Source: Perkinsus olseni (Eukaryota > Perkinsozoa > Perkinsida). Taken from it: DNA of 64,000 bases. The position numbers and the translations under genes were made by a program. The stretch spans positions 1 through 64,000 of the forward strand of contig JABANN010000077.1 of NCBI GenBank assembly GCA_013115125.1, given 5' to 3'. This document shows, piece by piece, positions 34,278 through 45,314 of this stretch (the first letter of the stretch is position 1; each line of letters opens with the position of its first letter). The notes beneath the pieces were generated by a model, which saw nothing but the letters and a program-made list of their open reading frames with translations, searched no databases and had not been told where the DNA came from.

Positions 34278-34608
34278 ATGCGTGAAGTTAGCATGTGGAA
34301 GGTCCTGAACGACAACTCGGTGAGTTGAGCTCGAGTTTGTCGCTAGTACGCCCGATTCTTTGTCTTCAGCCTTGGTCGTGGCTATTGATATTTACGGTTC
34401 TCCTCATCGTGTTCTTACAGTCATTGTATGCAATGGGCTATATCGGGAAGGCCCCCAGTCACGACTACTCCGAGTATGAGGCCGAGCTCGCCAAACACCA
34501 GCAAAAAACTGTCCGACAGGCTCCATCTTGTGAGTGTGGGCGAGATGCGGATGAAGTTGATTCACGCGTTTTCGCTTCTCCTCAGCCCGGCGTCGTAAGA
34601 TCGACTAA
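34278..34608 (+). CDS. Small single-pass membrane protein, 74 residues
   Basis: Three exons are exact: 34278-34319, 34370-34529 and 34586-34608. The introns are 50 and 56 nt (phase 0 and phase 1), and the stop is TAA. A 14-residue cytosolic-looking N-terminus is followed by one strong helix (WLLIFTVLLIVFLQSLYAMG), then a polar tail ending in Arg-Arg-Arg-Lys-Ile-Asp. The family is unknown. Its size and basic tail recall small ER or mitochondrial membrane subunits. Confidence 0.68.
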
Positions 34609-34730
34609 CGGCGCCACCTTATTGCACTGCTTAGTTTCTCACGCTGGAGGTCTGCCTGGGTTGAGTTTGTGTCATACCCGCTAATACTTGGCTGTGGCAA
34701 TAGTTTAGTGGTCCACGCTCCTCGGCTAAC

Positions 34731-35139
34731 ATGTCGGGTTCAGAAGAAGGCTCGAGCGTTCCCTCGTACAGGAAGATAGTGCAACCAATGGACGAGCGAC
34801 TGTAAGATTCTAAAGAGTCCGACGGGCGCCTCGACTCCCACGGCTGTTCTTCGCAGACGAAAACTTGAGGAGGAATACCTGGAGGAGTCTCGAGCCACTT
34901 ACGACGCTCTCAAAGCTCTGCTGCAGCACCCCGCCACCCTCCGGCGGGATCCAAGAGCGGCCGGCGAGGGCTGCCTGACAGGTGCATTACCACTGCATGA
35001 TGGTGAGCTGTACACTGACAGCTCAACGTCACAACAATTCTGTCGGTCAGATACGCCCATTGATGAATCTCAGAAGATATTCTCAGCCGTTATCGGTTAC
35101 AAGTCGCCGGAGGGCGAGGATGGCGATAAGGCCGGATGA
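34731..35139 (+). CDS. Uncharacterised 94-residue hydrophilic protein
   Basis: Exons 34731-34801, 34857-34981 and 35051-35139 join in phase (introns 55 and 69 nt), ending at TGA. The product is charged: a Ser-rich N-terminus, a helix RKLEEEYLEESRATYDALKA, a short basic part and an acidic Gly/Asp/Lys tail. I recognise no family. It is the last of the compact plus-strand run before an 830-nt gap. Confidence 0.65.
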
Positions 35140-35970
35140 CTTTACCCGCCCATTTTAGTGTTGAGTTAAGCGCTGGGCCATCGACGCCTCTCGTGTTGCC
35201 TCTCGCTATCACCATGTCGTTAACTGTCACGAGCTAGGAGCTCCGTTGGCCAACGATCCAGCGTGAAGTGAATTTCTCTATTCATTGGGGGCTCGTATTC
35301 ACCGCAAAGCGTTCAAAAACTATCTATCGCCAACATGATGCTTCACACGCCAACATAGCGTTGCCGCGAAGCCGTCATTCATCTCATGGCAACCTCATAC
35401 GAGTCTTCTTGACGTTCCGGGTTCTCGTCAGCCGTTTTGTGTAAACATGCACCAAAAAGTGGGCGGAGCGAAGCTGCCCAGCTCCCGCATCCGTTACCTT
35501 AGACGTGTACTAGGCTAGGATGCGATATCACTTCCTTGCAGTGACCGTAATGGAGCTCTCCATAGTTTGACGAGTACTACATTACTAGTTCCTTGGAGGG
35601 CAAGAAGGGCTTGCTTACGAGACCTCAGTCCACGCAGCTATCGCAGCGCCTACTATGCCCTTCTGAGTGATGATCGTCTTGACTAACCCTTAGGCTAACT
35701 CAGTGATATGTGCAACTTGTTATTAGAGTAGGGAGAACAGTGCTTTACCGGGTGTTGCTGGGGCTCAGGGCACCTCTTGTTGCTGGACTGTTGAGTACTA
35801 TCTTGAGCTCGGTTATTACTCGCAGGCACGACTTGCCGTATGACGTCAGTAGTAAGTAAGGCGACTGGCTCCAGCCGAAGAGGCTCATTCTGCAGCGGCG
35901 AAAGCGCTATGATTTGATCTCTCAGTAGTCGTTTGCCTTCCCCTTATTATTACCGCTCCCTTGGCCCATC
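35140..35970. other. Long spacer with one dispersed-motif copy
   Basis: No gene is recognised over 830 nt. A copy of the motif GGGCGGAGCGAAGC begins at 35461. The sequence just before importin beta is pyrimidine rich. Confidence 0.5.
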
Positions 35971-38900
35971 ATGGACCTCACAAACCTCTTGCTGATGTGC
36001 CAAGACCCGACGAAGAGGTCGGAGGCCGAGGCACAGCTAGCAACCGCGGAGCAGGTGAGGGAGAAGCCAGAATCGACTTAGCGTCAGCTTTGGTATATAT
36101 GCCTTGTCATCATTGCAGAACAGCCCGGCTCAGCTGTTTCCCCTTCTAGCGGGTGAGCTCGCCAACGAGGAGAAGCCGCTCGGAGTTCGACAATTGGCGG
36201 GTTTGGTTTTGAAGAACGCCCTTAGCAAGAAGGACAAGGCGAGGAAGAAGGAGTGTCAGGAAAGGTAGAATTAGGGTACCGGTCGTTGGTCTCATCGCCT
36301 GGGAACTCGGACTTGCTGAACTGATGTTCTGATCATCAGATGGCTTGCGCTGGATGAGAACGTCAAGGGGGGCATCAGAGAGCTGTCCGTGAAGACCCTT
36401 ACTACCAGCAAGGAGGTTGTTGCGAGAAAGACTAGTGCTCAGGTAGGGAGGTCGAAATTTACTAGAGGCGAGAGCATTTGTGCCTTTTACTTGAATTCTC
36501 AGGTCATCTCTGCCATTGGTGGTATTGAGCTACCACGAGGCCAGTGGAAGGATCTGGTCCCTGGGCTGGCCGAGCAAGCGCAGAAGGGCGACCCTCTCAC
36601 CAAGCAGGTGCGATCATAGGCACCGTTACGACCATTATTATGAGTCCTGTTAGGTTGTGCTGACTTGTCTTGGATATCTCTCTGAGGAATTAGCTACTCT
36701 GATCACCGAGGCCGGAGCGGAAGTCCCTGCCGACACATCCTCGCAGATAGTTACGGCTGTCGTCCAGGTGGGTCGCTAAATGCTGGCTGGCGAGTTTTCG
36801 GTCAACTTTTTCATAGGGAATGAGGGATGACCACGTCCCCGCTAAGCTGGAAGCCACCAAGGCCTTCTATTACGTACTCATCCTTGCCGAGAATAACTTT
36901 AACGACGAGGTGACGGGCTTATTTTGGAGGGGCTTTGGATTGAACTTGTGCGGTTTCAGAACCAGCGGAACTTCATGATGGAAGTCGTGTGCGAGAACGC
37001 AAAGCACGCGGATGATAACGTCAAAGTGGCGGCGTATGAGGATCTCGTCCAAGCGGTTTCGGAGTACTATGATTTCATGGCACCCTACATGCCCATCATA
37101 GGAAATGTAATACCCGGTGGCCCTCGCAGCGGTCGTGACCATTCTGCTGTGTCAGCTGTCGTTCGAGTGCATATCCAAGGAAGGAGATAACCTCGCCATA
37201 CCAGCCATGGAGCTCTGGTCCTCAATCTGTGACGAGGAAATCTTCCTGAAGGACATTGAGGAGGAGGTAGTAGAAATTACAGTCAGTTTTCGGTCGCTCT
37301 CATCTGGTGTCGCTGGCAGGCTAGAAGCGAAGGCCGTGCGCCACCTCGTCAATCCCAGAATTTCATTCGTCAAGCGCTTGGCTTCCTCATACCCTTACTC
37401 ACTGAGAAGATAGCGGCTGCTAATCAGCAACTGGTAGTCACTCCGGCCGGGGGACGTTTGTAACCTCGCCGGTGTTTAGGACGAGGACGATGACGATGAT
37501 ACGTGGAGCGCGGGAATGGCGGCCGGCACTTGTTTGTCACTAGTGGCACAGGTAGGTTGTTCGGAGATAGGTTGAAGAAGTTTAACAATGCGGTCTTTTA
37601 GGTGGTTGGTGATGACTGCGTTGAACCAGTTCTTGTATTTGTTAATAATAACTTCGGAGCTCCCGACTGGCACCATCGCGAGGCAGCTATCTTAGCGTAA
37701 TTACACTGGTGGACTTGGTGGATCGCGCAGCACTACGATGATTCAGATACGGCTCTATCATGGACGGCCCATCCACGGCTAAGCTGGGCCCACCGGTGCA
37801 GGCGGTAAGTAGAGGAAGAGACGGGCTCGAATCACTGGTGCTGTCGTATTCAGTCTCTCCCGCATATAGTTGCGGCCTTGAACGATCAATCAGTGGCTGT
37901 GAGGGACACTGCCGCTTGGACCATTGGCCGGTACTACCGTCAGCTCGTCACCTAGGGGGGCTCATTTCTTGCCTCCCAGGATCGCACAGTTCCACACGCC
38001 GATATTCGCCCAGAATCCCCAAATGTTAGCCGAACTCATACCGGTGCTCTTCAGCAAGCTGCAGGATGAGCCCAGAGTTGCTGTGAACATGTAATAGGAC
38101 AGAAGCTCACAATAGCAGGAAAGAGTAATTTTGCAGATGCTGGATCTTCGACGTACTCGGTAGCGACCAGGATAGGGATGCGAGCACGACTATACTCTCG
38201 CCTTACTTCATCCAGATTGTTCAGAAGCTCCTCGAGACTGCACAGGTTAGTTGCAGATTCCAGAATCGGAGTTTATATCTCTTTTTAGCGTCCCGACGGA
38301 GCGAAGCGCGGCCTTCGCAATGCCGCCTATGCGGCTGTTAGCTCCATTGTTAGTGGCAGCGGTAAGGATGTTCAGAAGCACATGCCTGAGCTGGCCGGCG
38401 AGATGGCGTCTCGACTGGAGCAGGTAGGTGGGCGTTGAGCCACTGCGACCCTCCCATGCTCGGTGACTCCAGATTTTGAACCCCGCAGTGGTGCAGCAGC
38501 TGAACGACAAGGAGTGTGAGCTACACGGCCATATTTGCGGAAACTTGCAAGTGAGAATATTTTCGTCTAGCGTGTTAGAGGCTGATGCAAGTGGGTTGTG
38601 GTTGTAGGTTGTAACACAGAGGATGAAGGGCAGTGCGGACATGGAGCCAATGGCAGACAAGCTGATGCAGCTCTATATGGGTGTACTGAGGGCGTCCGTT
38701 GGTCCTGGTAGTGTTCGTCTTAACGCTTTCTTTCCGTCAGGTTTTCGAGCTCTACCAGCATATGCAACAAGCATCACATCCTAACACTGTCGTGGTAGTA
38801 ACCCTTACACCATGCCTTACAAGTTTCTCATTTGCCCTGTAGGTCCATGAGGAAGCACTCTTAGCTGTCACGAGCCTGGCCTCGGCCCTTGGCAAGGTAG

Positions 38901-39964
38901 TTTAGCCGTCCCTTTCCGTAGACACCAGCGGTTACTGTGTCAGAAATTCAACAAGTACATGCCACAGTTCGGCCCTGTCGTAGTGGCCGCCATCAGCAAC
39001 CATGAGGAATTCTCGGTAAATCTGGGCTCAGTCGCTGCTCCCATTCATCCTCTTCTTCATCAGGTATGCCAAATGGCCATTGGTGCTGTCGGTGATCTGG
39101 CAAGAGCTTTAGACGACACTCTGGGCCAAGGTGAGCTGAGTTTGATGGGTCGGCGAGTTCATCACGTGTAATTTTTTGCCAGGACCCAACGAGGCACTTC
39201 TCGATAAGATGATGGAAGCGATGGTTATGCTCATGCAAAATCAAGATGTGGACAAAAAGCTGAAGCCCGACGTTTTCCGAGCTATATCAGACGTCGCCTT
39301 AGCGGTCAAGGGAGGTATTATGAAAGTCTTCGCTGGTCCTCGAGTATTATGCTTGCTCTTAGTGTTCGCCAAGTACCTGCCAACTGTGATGGCGGTTGCA
39401 CAGCAGGCCACTGCTATCACGGCAAGCTCGGATGCTGATGAAGAGTGGATTGATTACGTTAATGACTTGCGGAGCTCTGTTTTGGAGGCCTACACTGGTG
39501 CGATCGTTTCGCCGAAGTGTCTCGAAATTCATAGTCGGCTTTTCTTGCAGGAATCATCCATGGCATGCGAGACGGTGAGAAGTTGGACATGTTGAAGGAC
39601 TACGTCCAGAGCATCCTCGAGTTTGTTGTCAAGGTCGCTGACGATGGCTGCAGTAAGACTGTATGGTATGATTCGCGCAGTTCTCATCCTTGTGCCACTG
39701 CAGGTACCCCGAATACGCTCAAGTCTGCTCTCGGTGTAGTAGGCGACTTGGTGATGGCCTTCCAACAGCAGTTGACCTCTTATTTGCGGGTGAGTATTGC
39801 TGTTACCCACCATTGGGAGTGACAAGTTCTTCTTCTCCCATCAGGACGCTCCCTTCCTCTCGAAGCTGGTCACTTTAGGCAGCTCTCTTGGTGGACGCGA
39901 CCCTCAAGTAGCTCAGACTACACAGTGGCTCCAAAGGCTGTTCGCTCGTTATGGTGCGCAATAA
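35971..39964 (+). CDS. KPNB1: Importin subunit beta-1 (karyopherin beta)
   Basis: This nuclear import receptor is built of HEAT repeats; it binds importin alpha, Ran-GTP and nucleoporins. ATG 35971 gives [20 protein letters not shown], and the next exon has [21 protein letters not shown], typical of the first HEAT repeats. Other matches in order are [20 protein letters not shown], the acidic loop [47 protein letters not shown], and [18 protein letters not shown]. The C-terminus has [17 protein letters not shown] and [16 protein letters not shown], with TAA at 39962-39964. More than 15 exons are separated by introns of about 40-130 nt. Several internal boundaries are approximate. The length agrees with the family (about 860-880 residues). 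Confidence 0.92.
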
Positions 39965-41366
39965 GTCGATAACCCCTCTCAACGTTTAACCATGATTGTT
40001 TTCGCTGGTTCAGCAGTAGCATCTCCGGTACTCCTTCATTGGAAGAATGATTGTAGTTATAGTCATAGAACTACTACTTTGCTTGACCGTCGCCTCGGTC
40101 ATATACGAGAGTATCATTAGCTCCGCCTCCATAGCTCGCTCGTATATACAAGTTTCTGCGTGGCTGCCTACGGTCACCATTAGCGTCATTATCATCATCA
40201 CTACTACTACTCTCTCGTCACTCACTGGAATCACCGTAATGAAATAAGAACTTGCCCTCGTTGCTGTATCGGAATGATCGCGTTTAATAATATACTGCAA
40301 CCCTATTGGTGTTGTGTTTTGTCAAGTCGGCCGTCAACGGATAGGTTGAGGATTGAATGCTTCACTGTTCATCCATAATGAATAGTTGGGATCTGCAGGG
40401 TTACAATCCCTGCCAATATCGGGTAACCCGGGACACTCAACATTGAGCCTGCTCGTGATGCACTGGCTTCCCTCGCCTCGCGTGTGCTCGAAGATCTGTG
40501 AAAAGCTCTCCGATTTCTGCAGAGCGCTCGAGAAAATTCGAGAGGCGATAAGCCGTGAGATTGGCGGCACATTTTGGCTTCGCCCTGACCGTTTCGCGTT
40601 CTTGTGCACGCGTGCAGTTGTGCTCATTGCATAACCACCGAAACCTGTATTTATTACTCATTTGATGATTGGGCTTCTTAAACTCCTCCCGCAGCATGCG
40701 GTTCATGTTGCTCTCGATGATGATATTCATTCCGCTTACTTATCCTGAGTGATACTTGACTGAAATGATGATTCTGAGAGTCTAACGAAGGCCAAGTGGC
40801 TTGGAGAGCTACTGATTATGATGCCAGCAATCCGCTTACTTTCTGACCCCTTACAGAGGTCTCTGAAGAAACACTTTGCCATTCGCTCTGAATCCCTGCT
40901 TTCATGGCTTTACACAGCATGGGCTAACATATTGGAGATATCTTGACCGCTCATGTACTCGGGAGAGTGCCCGATTCCCTACTTTGCATGTGCTCAACTG
41001 CCATGAACTCAACTCGAACGGGATAGACAAAAGCGAAATTTGTAGAAGTCAAATCGTTACAGCACGACACGCGCCATCGTAACATTCTCGCCATGAAGCT
41101 GCGCTTCCATCAAAGCCTCTTAGCATGGCGGTAGTCAGAACTGACCTCGGAAAATGCACGAGTCTCGTAACAGCCAAGCGCTGGAGGTCTCAGAACTACG
41201 ATCACGTGTTCGTGTTGCAAAAAATCTTAGGAAAACCGAATCATGTAAAACAAAGAGTACAGCAATGTATGTGCTCGAGCAAGCACTGCTTCGAGCACTA
41301 ATAAACCGGGTGGGAAGGCACCGGGAAGTGTCCTTATACGCGGGCACAAATGCCTTATCGCCAGGC
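39965..41366. other. 1.4-kb spacer, no gene recognised
   Basis: Open frames on both strands at 40330-40640 have no recognisable domain and no partner exons. The AT-rich stretch 40030-40240 is low in coding character. Both flanking genes end here, because importin is on plus and the transporter on minus. Confidence 0.5.
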
Positions 41367-42605
41367 TCAAGATGTCACCGCCACATACAAACCTGCAGCG
41401 ATAGCCAGAGGGCTGAGCAGGAGCAGCAGACCAGCAACTGCACATTCGACTCTACTGAAGCGTTCCTTACTCAGATAATTCAAGCGTAGGTAAAATAAAA
41501 TTGGTAAAACTATGGAGAGCATAATGATACAGAAAGCAGCTAGTATATTGACAAGGCGGTTGACGCTTGGTATTGCTACCCCCAGCGCTACACAAACGCA
41601 CAGCTGCGAGGATCGTGTGATAATTCGCGTGATTCCGGCTCTCCAAGGCGTTCGCCACCGTTTCATGTCCTCGAAACGGAACAAGGAGTCGACGAAATGC
41701 GCCGTTGGCATGAAGAGCACGAGGAGATGCACAGAGACCAATAGAAGCATAATAATATTGATGATCCACGCAGCAGCATTGAGAGGAGCTCCTGGCGGTG
41801 CGATTGCTAGCACCACAGTATCACGCTGAAGGAGTAAATCGCCGAAGGCAAGGTAGCCTAATGCCGTCACAGCTGCATATACAACCAGAATGAAGCCAAA
41901 CGCGAGAAACAGTGCCTTGGGAAAATCCCTCGGCCTATCCATCGCGGCGATAATGGTAGGTTCCGTGACACTGACCGTGAAGGACAGAAGGAACATGTTA
42001 AATGTTGAGATGAGGGCTAGAGGAGAGGAAGAGGATACTTGAGTATGTGGCGCCTCTTCTAGTTCTACGTAATGCGCAATGCAGGCGACGATTATGGTGA
42101 CGACTGCCGCTGCTACCGTCGCCACCCCAAATGCAGCCACCAGGCCAACTTCTTTCATATCCTTTATCCACGTCAGAGGTAGACACACCAGGCCCGATAT
42201 CAGCAGCCACACTCTCAAAGAGAGTACCCTTGTCAGAGATAGGAGACTGCTAGCGAGAATTAGAAGCATCGCGGCGCATACGAACACGAGGAGAGTGTGC
42301 AAGATGACGGACGAGGATATGGCGCCAGCTCGTCCGAAACTGGCCGTACCAATCTCTTCGAAGGACGCCATGGGCATTCCTCTCTTCTTTGGGTTGAGAA
42401 ATGTCGCCTTCCAGAGGAGAATGGACCCGAAGCCAGCAACGACCGAACTCAGAAAGAGACTCAGCATGCCGCTCGCCCAGCCGGCCTGGGCCAGAGCACG
42501 GGGCATGGCCAGGATACCCAAGCCGATAGCCGTCATCACTAAGCTGCTCGCTGAGCGCCATACAGAGACCCCGCCAATGCTCATCTTTTCCTCTGGAGCA
42601 GGCAT
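41367..42605 (-). CDS. Amino-acid transporter, AAAP/SLC36-38 family (copy A)
   Basis: This is one uninterrupted exon from ATG 42605 to the stop at 41367, 412 residues. The N-terminal family block is SSLVMTAIGLGILAMPRALA, the usual first helix with the unwound Gly-rich turn. About eleven hydrophobic helices follow, including LALISTFNMFLLSFTVSVTE (the helix with the central polar residues) and FPKALFLAFGFILVVYAAVT. Proteins of this family move neutral or cationic amino acids with protons or sodium across the plasma or vacuolar membrane; the substrate cannot be told. It is a tandem paralogue of the gene at 43065-44324 and, like it, has no introns. Confidence 0.88.
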   Translation of the reverse strand: MPAPEEKMSIGGVSVWRSASSLVMTAIGLGILAMPRALAQAGWASGMLSLFLSSVVAGFGSILLWKATFLNPKKRGMPMASFEEIGTASFGRAGAISSSVILHTLLVFVCAAMLLILASSLLSLTRVLSLRVWLLISGLVCLPLTWIKDMKEVGLVAAFGVATVAAAVVTIIVACIAHYVELEEAPHTQVSSSSPLALISTFNMFLLSFTVSVTEPTIIAAMDRPRDFPKALFLAFGFILVVYAAVTALGYLAFGDLLLQRDTVVLAIAPPGAPLNAAAWIINIIMLLLVSVHLLVLFMPTAHFVDSLFRFEDMKRWRTPWRAGITRIITRSSQLCVCVALGVAIPSVNRLVNILAAFCIIMLSIVLPILFYLRLNYLSKERFSRVECAVAGLLLLLSPLAIAAGLYVAVTS

Positions 42606-43064
42606 GAAGAGAAACCGTAGCGGTTAAAGGGAAACCTAGCACACCTGAGATGGAAAGATGACGGCTTCTTTGTACACGCGTGCAGGCGACTCCTTGCATA
42701 CGCGTTCACCTTCCCAACAAGTCCGAGAGTCCCCCGGTGAGATATGCGTGAGGTCATTACAGCCTACGGTTGTCTGAGCCTCGCATCAACATCATCAGTG
42801 GGCGTCCCTTCCGATCGTACCTCATTCGAAGGCCCCATGTACAACTAGATAATCTTGAAGCAAATTGCGGAACCGAGATGAGAACGCGAATACGCCTTGA
42901 GATCCGGGGAAAATACTATGGATCCACGCATGATTGACTGAGCGACTGCGATGAAAGGCACGGTCAAGTCATCTGATGGAGCGGATACTTGAGACCCCGA
43001 CAAAAACGTGATTAAATAGAGTCAAACTCGAATGATGATGATGATGATGGCGTAAATTGGGTCT
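42606..43064. other. Spacer between the tandem transporters
   Basis: No gene is seen. It holds a GAT microsatellite at 43032-43049 close to the stop of copy B. Confidence 0.5.
43032..43049 (+). repeat. GAT trinucleotide microsatellite
   Basis: There are six ATG/GAT units in a row, just downstream of the stop codon of the second transporter. Confidence 0.9.
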
Positions 43065-44324
43065 TCAATGAAAGGAGATCGTCACGATGGCGTCATAAAC
43101 GCCAAAACCCACAGCGACGAGACCTAGAGCTACCAACGATATCTGGGCAATAAGCTCAAGCCGTCCCACTTTGATCCGATTTAGCACCATCAATCTGAGG
43201 TAGAATAAGATAGGGAGGACAATCGTTAAGGGTACAATACACGCCGCTGCCATCAAGCCGACAATCGCGTTCACGCTGGGAATCGCTACTCCTATGACTA
43301 TGGTCACGCATACCAGTAAGCTCCTTGGTATCACCCTAAGAGCCCAGGAGAATGCGGTCCGCTGCGCGAAGCTGTCTACTTTCAGAACCGAGTCGACTAA
43401 CTGAGCTGTCGGCATAATAAGAATGACGAAGTGTACAGCGACAAGGACTAAAAGCGTAATGTTGAGCAGCCATCCCGTAATTGTGAGTGGAACTCCCAGA
43501 GGGCATAGCGCCAGGATAATCGAATCGTCTCTATCCAGCACGTTGCCATATGCTGCGTAACCCACATAAGAGACTACAACGTAAACGACTAAAATGAAGG
43601 TGAATGCCAAAGCAAGAGCCTTCGGAAAATGGGTAGGGGAGTTCATCCCTGCTACTATCGTAGGCTGTGTGACTCCGACAGTGAAGGACAAAAGAAAGGT
43701 GTCGAAGCTGTAGAGGTAATAGAGCATATTTTTGGGGAATAGCTCAGACTGTGCAGGAGCCTCCTGTGAGATGAGTTCCTTCGAGCAGCCGACTATTATC
43801 AACAGCACAGTAATCATGACGGAACCCACTCCAATAGCTGCCACGAGACCCACGTCTTTCATGTGCTTTATCCATGAAAGCGGCATATTAATGACACCAC
43901 ATATCGAAATCCAGGCACGCCTGTTGAGCGCCCCTGTCAAGGCTAGAAATGATTCGCCCATCACCACCAAAAGAGCAGCGCATACACACACCAGGAGGAT
44001 GTTAACGAGGAGACCACATACCGTCACACCCACTCGACCGAAGCTCTTCCGGCCGACCTCTTCAAACGACGCCATTGGCCGGCCGCGTGCCTCTGGATCT
44101 AGTGACAGCGCCCTCCAAAAGATGATGCAGCAGTAGCCCGAGACCACACAGCTCGCAAAGAGGCAGAAGAAGCCGCCCAGCCATCCCACCCTGGCAAAAG
44201 CCCTGGGCATAGACAGAACACCAAGTCCTACGGCAGTCATCACCAGGCTGGCTGCTGCTCGTATTGTCGTCATACCATGCTTAGGCTCGGCTTCATTGAT
44301 AACATCTTTCTCCATTTCAATCAT
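43065..44324 (-). CDS. Amino-acid transporter, AAAP/SLC36-38 family (copy B)
   Basis: This is one exon from ATG 44324, 419 residues. Helix 1 is ASLVMTAVGLGVLSMPRAFA. Other conserved positions shared with copy A are RPMASFEEVG after helix 2, SWIKHMKDVGLVAAIGV, FDTFLLSFTVGVTQPTIVAG, and GVAIPSVNAIVGLMAA. The C-terminal helices PLTIVLPILFYLRLMVL match as well. The two copies differ mainly in the cytosolic N-terminus and the loop after helix 6. Both are read on the minus strand, 460 nt apart, which points to tandem duplication of an already intronless gene. Confidence 0.88.
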   Translation of the reverse strand: MIEMEKDVINEAEPKHGMTTIRAAASLVMTAVGLGVLSMPRAFARVGWLGGFFCLFASCVVSGYCCIIFWRALSLDPEARGRPMASFEEVGRKSFGRVGVTVCGLLVNILLVCVCAALLVVMGESFLALTGALNRRAWISICGVINMPLSWIKHMKDVGLVAAIGVGSVMITVLLIIVGCSKELISQEAPAQSELFPKNMLYYLYSFDTFLLSFTVGVTQPTIVAGMNSPTHFPKALALAFTFILVVYVVVSYVGYAAYGNVLDRDDSIILALCPLGVPLTITGWLLNITLLVLVAVHFVILIMPTAQLVDSVLKVDSFAQRTAFSWALRVIPRSLLVCVTIVIGVAIPSVNAIVGLMAAACIVPLTIVLPILFYLRLMVLNRIKVGRLELIAQISLVALGLVAVGFGVYDAIVTISFH

Positions 44325-45314
44325 TGTGATGGTGAGCTGCGCGACGAGGGTTGATGGCGGGCTTTGAGTCGCACGTCCTCTGTGACGCGGCGGAGTGGCG
44401 TGACGCGAGCCGGGTTACGCGAGCTGCGCGTTATCTCTCCTCGGTCGCATTTGACGGCTTGAAGATTGTCCTCTCCCCGAGGCTTCGCCATTGCATAGCC
44501 TAGTCATACGTCCTCCAGGAACCTGGTAAGCTAGGGCATGCGCCTCGAGGAAGAAGCTCAAGATCGGCTTCTCGTCAACGGTGTGCCAAAGAAAAGGTAG
44601 ACAGGATATTCGTGCGCGATGCCTACGAATGCACAGCGTTGACGTCAAGCCGCATGGACTGGGAATGCTGATCCGGGGTGGTAAGTATTGTTGGGATCGT
44701 CGCCACAATGCGAATGATGCGATCAAAAGCCCAGAGAGGGCCCTGGCCTGTGGCTGGGCAACAACTGCAACTGCGGAGGGCCCTGCTGCAACTACACTGT
44801 GGAAGACAACAGGATTACTGCGAGAGGAGATCTTGTACCAGCGTAACCATGAGAAACTCTTCGAAAACACTTGTTGCGCTCGTCTCATGATGGTCATGCA
44901 AAATGACTCATGCTAAGGCATCATCGGCAATACTCGTAAACGTTCCCTGCCTTCTTCAGAAGCAATCCGTTGTAGTTAGCTTCGCTGATGAGCCCCTCAC
45001 ATTCCACGTCCCCATCACAACCGGCCTGAGACACGTTGAAGAGAGGGCGATGAGGGAGGCAAACCTCAAACGCTCGCAAGGCACTTGCCTGCCTCGCAAG
45101 ACCTTTCAGCTCATCCTCTGAGAGGCTTCTCCTCCGCTCGAACTCACGCTGGCAGAGCAACAGGAACTCCTTCCGCCGCCCTGCCTTTCCTCGACCTCGG
45201 CGGCGTGCTCGGGGCGGCGGCGGTGGCGGTGGCGCTCCAGTTCCCTGGCATTTACTGGTGCAGGCAATCTGGGGAATATCTTCTTCTCTCCGATCTCGCG
45301 GTGTGCGCCAAAAA
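44325..45314. other. Unresolved region below the MCM-like gene
   Basis: Minus-strand open frames at 44415-44897 and 44921-45342 overlap in different frames; the second has a Pro run then an Arg-rich stretch. They may be further 3' exons of the MCM-like gene or a separate small gene. I found no consistent splice chain and no domain. Confidence 0.35.

Noticed and set aside
40334-40634. Overlapping open frames on both strands
   Set aside because: No recognisable domain, no splice partners; likely chance frames in spacer.
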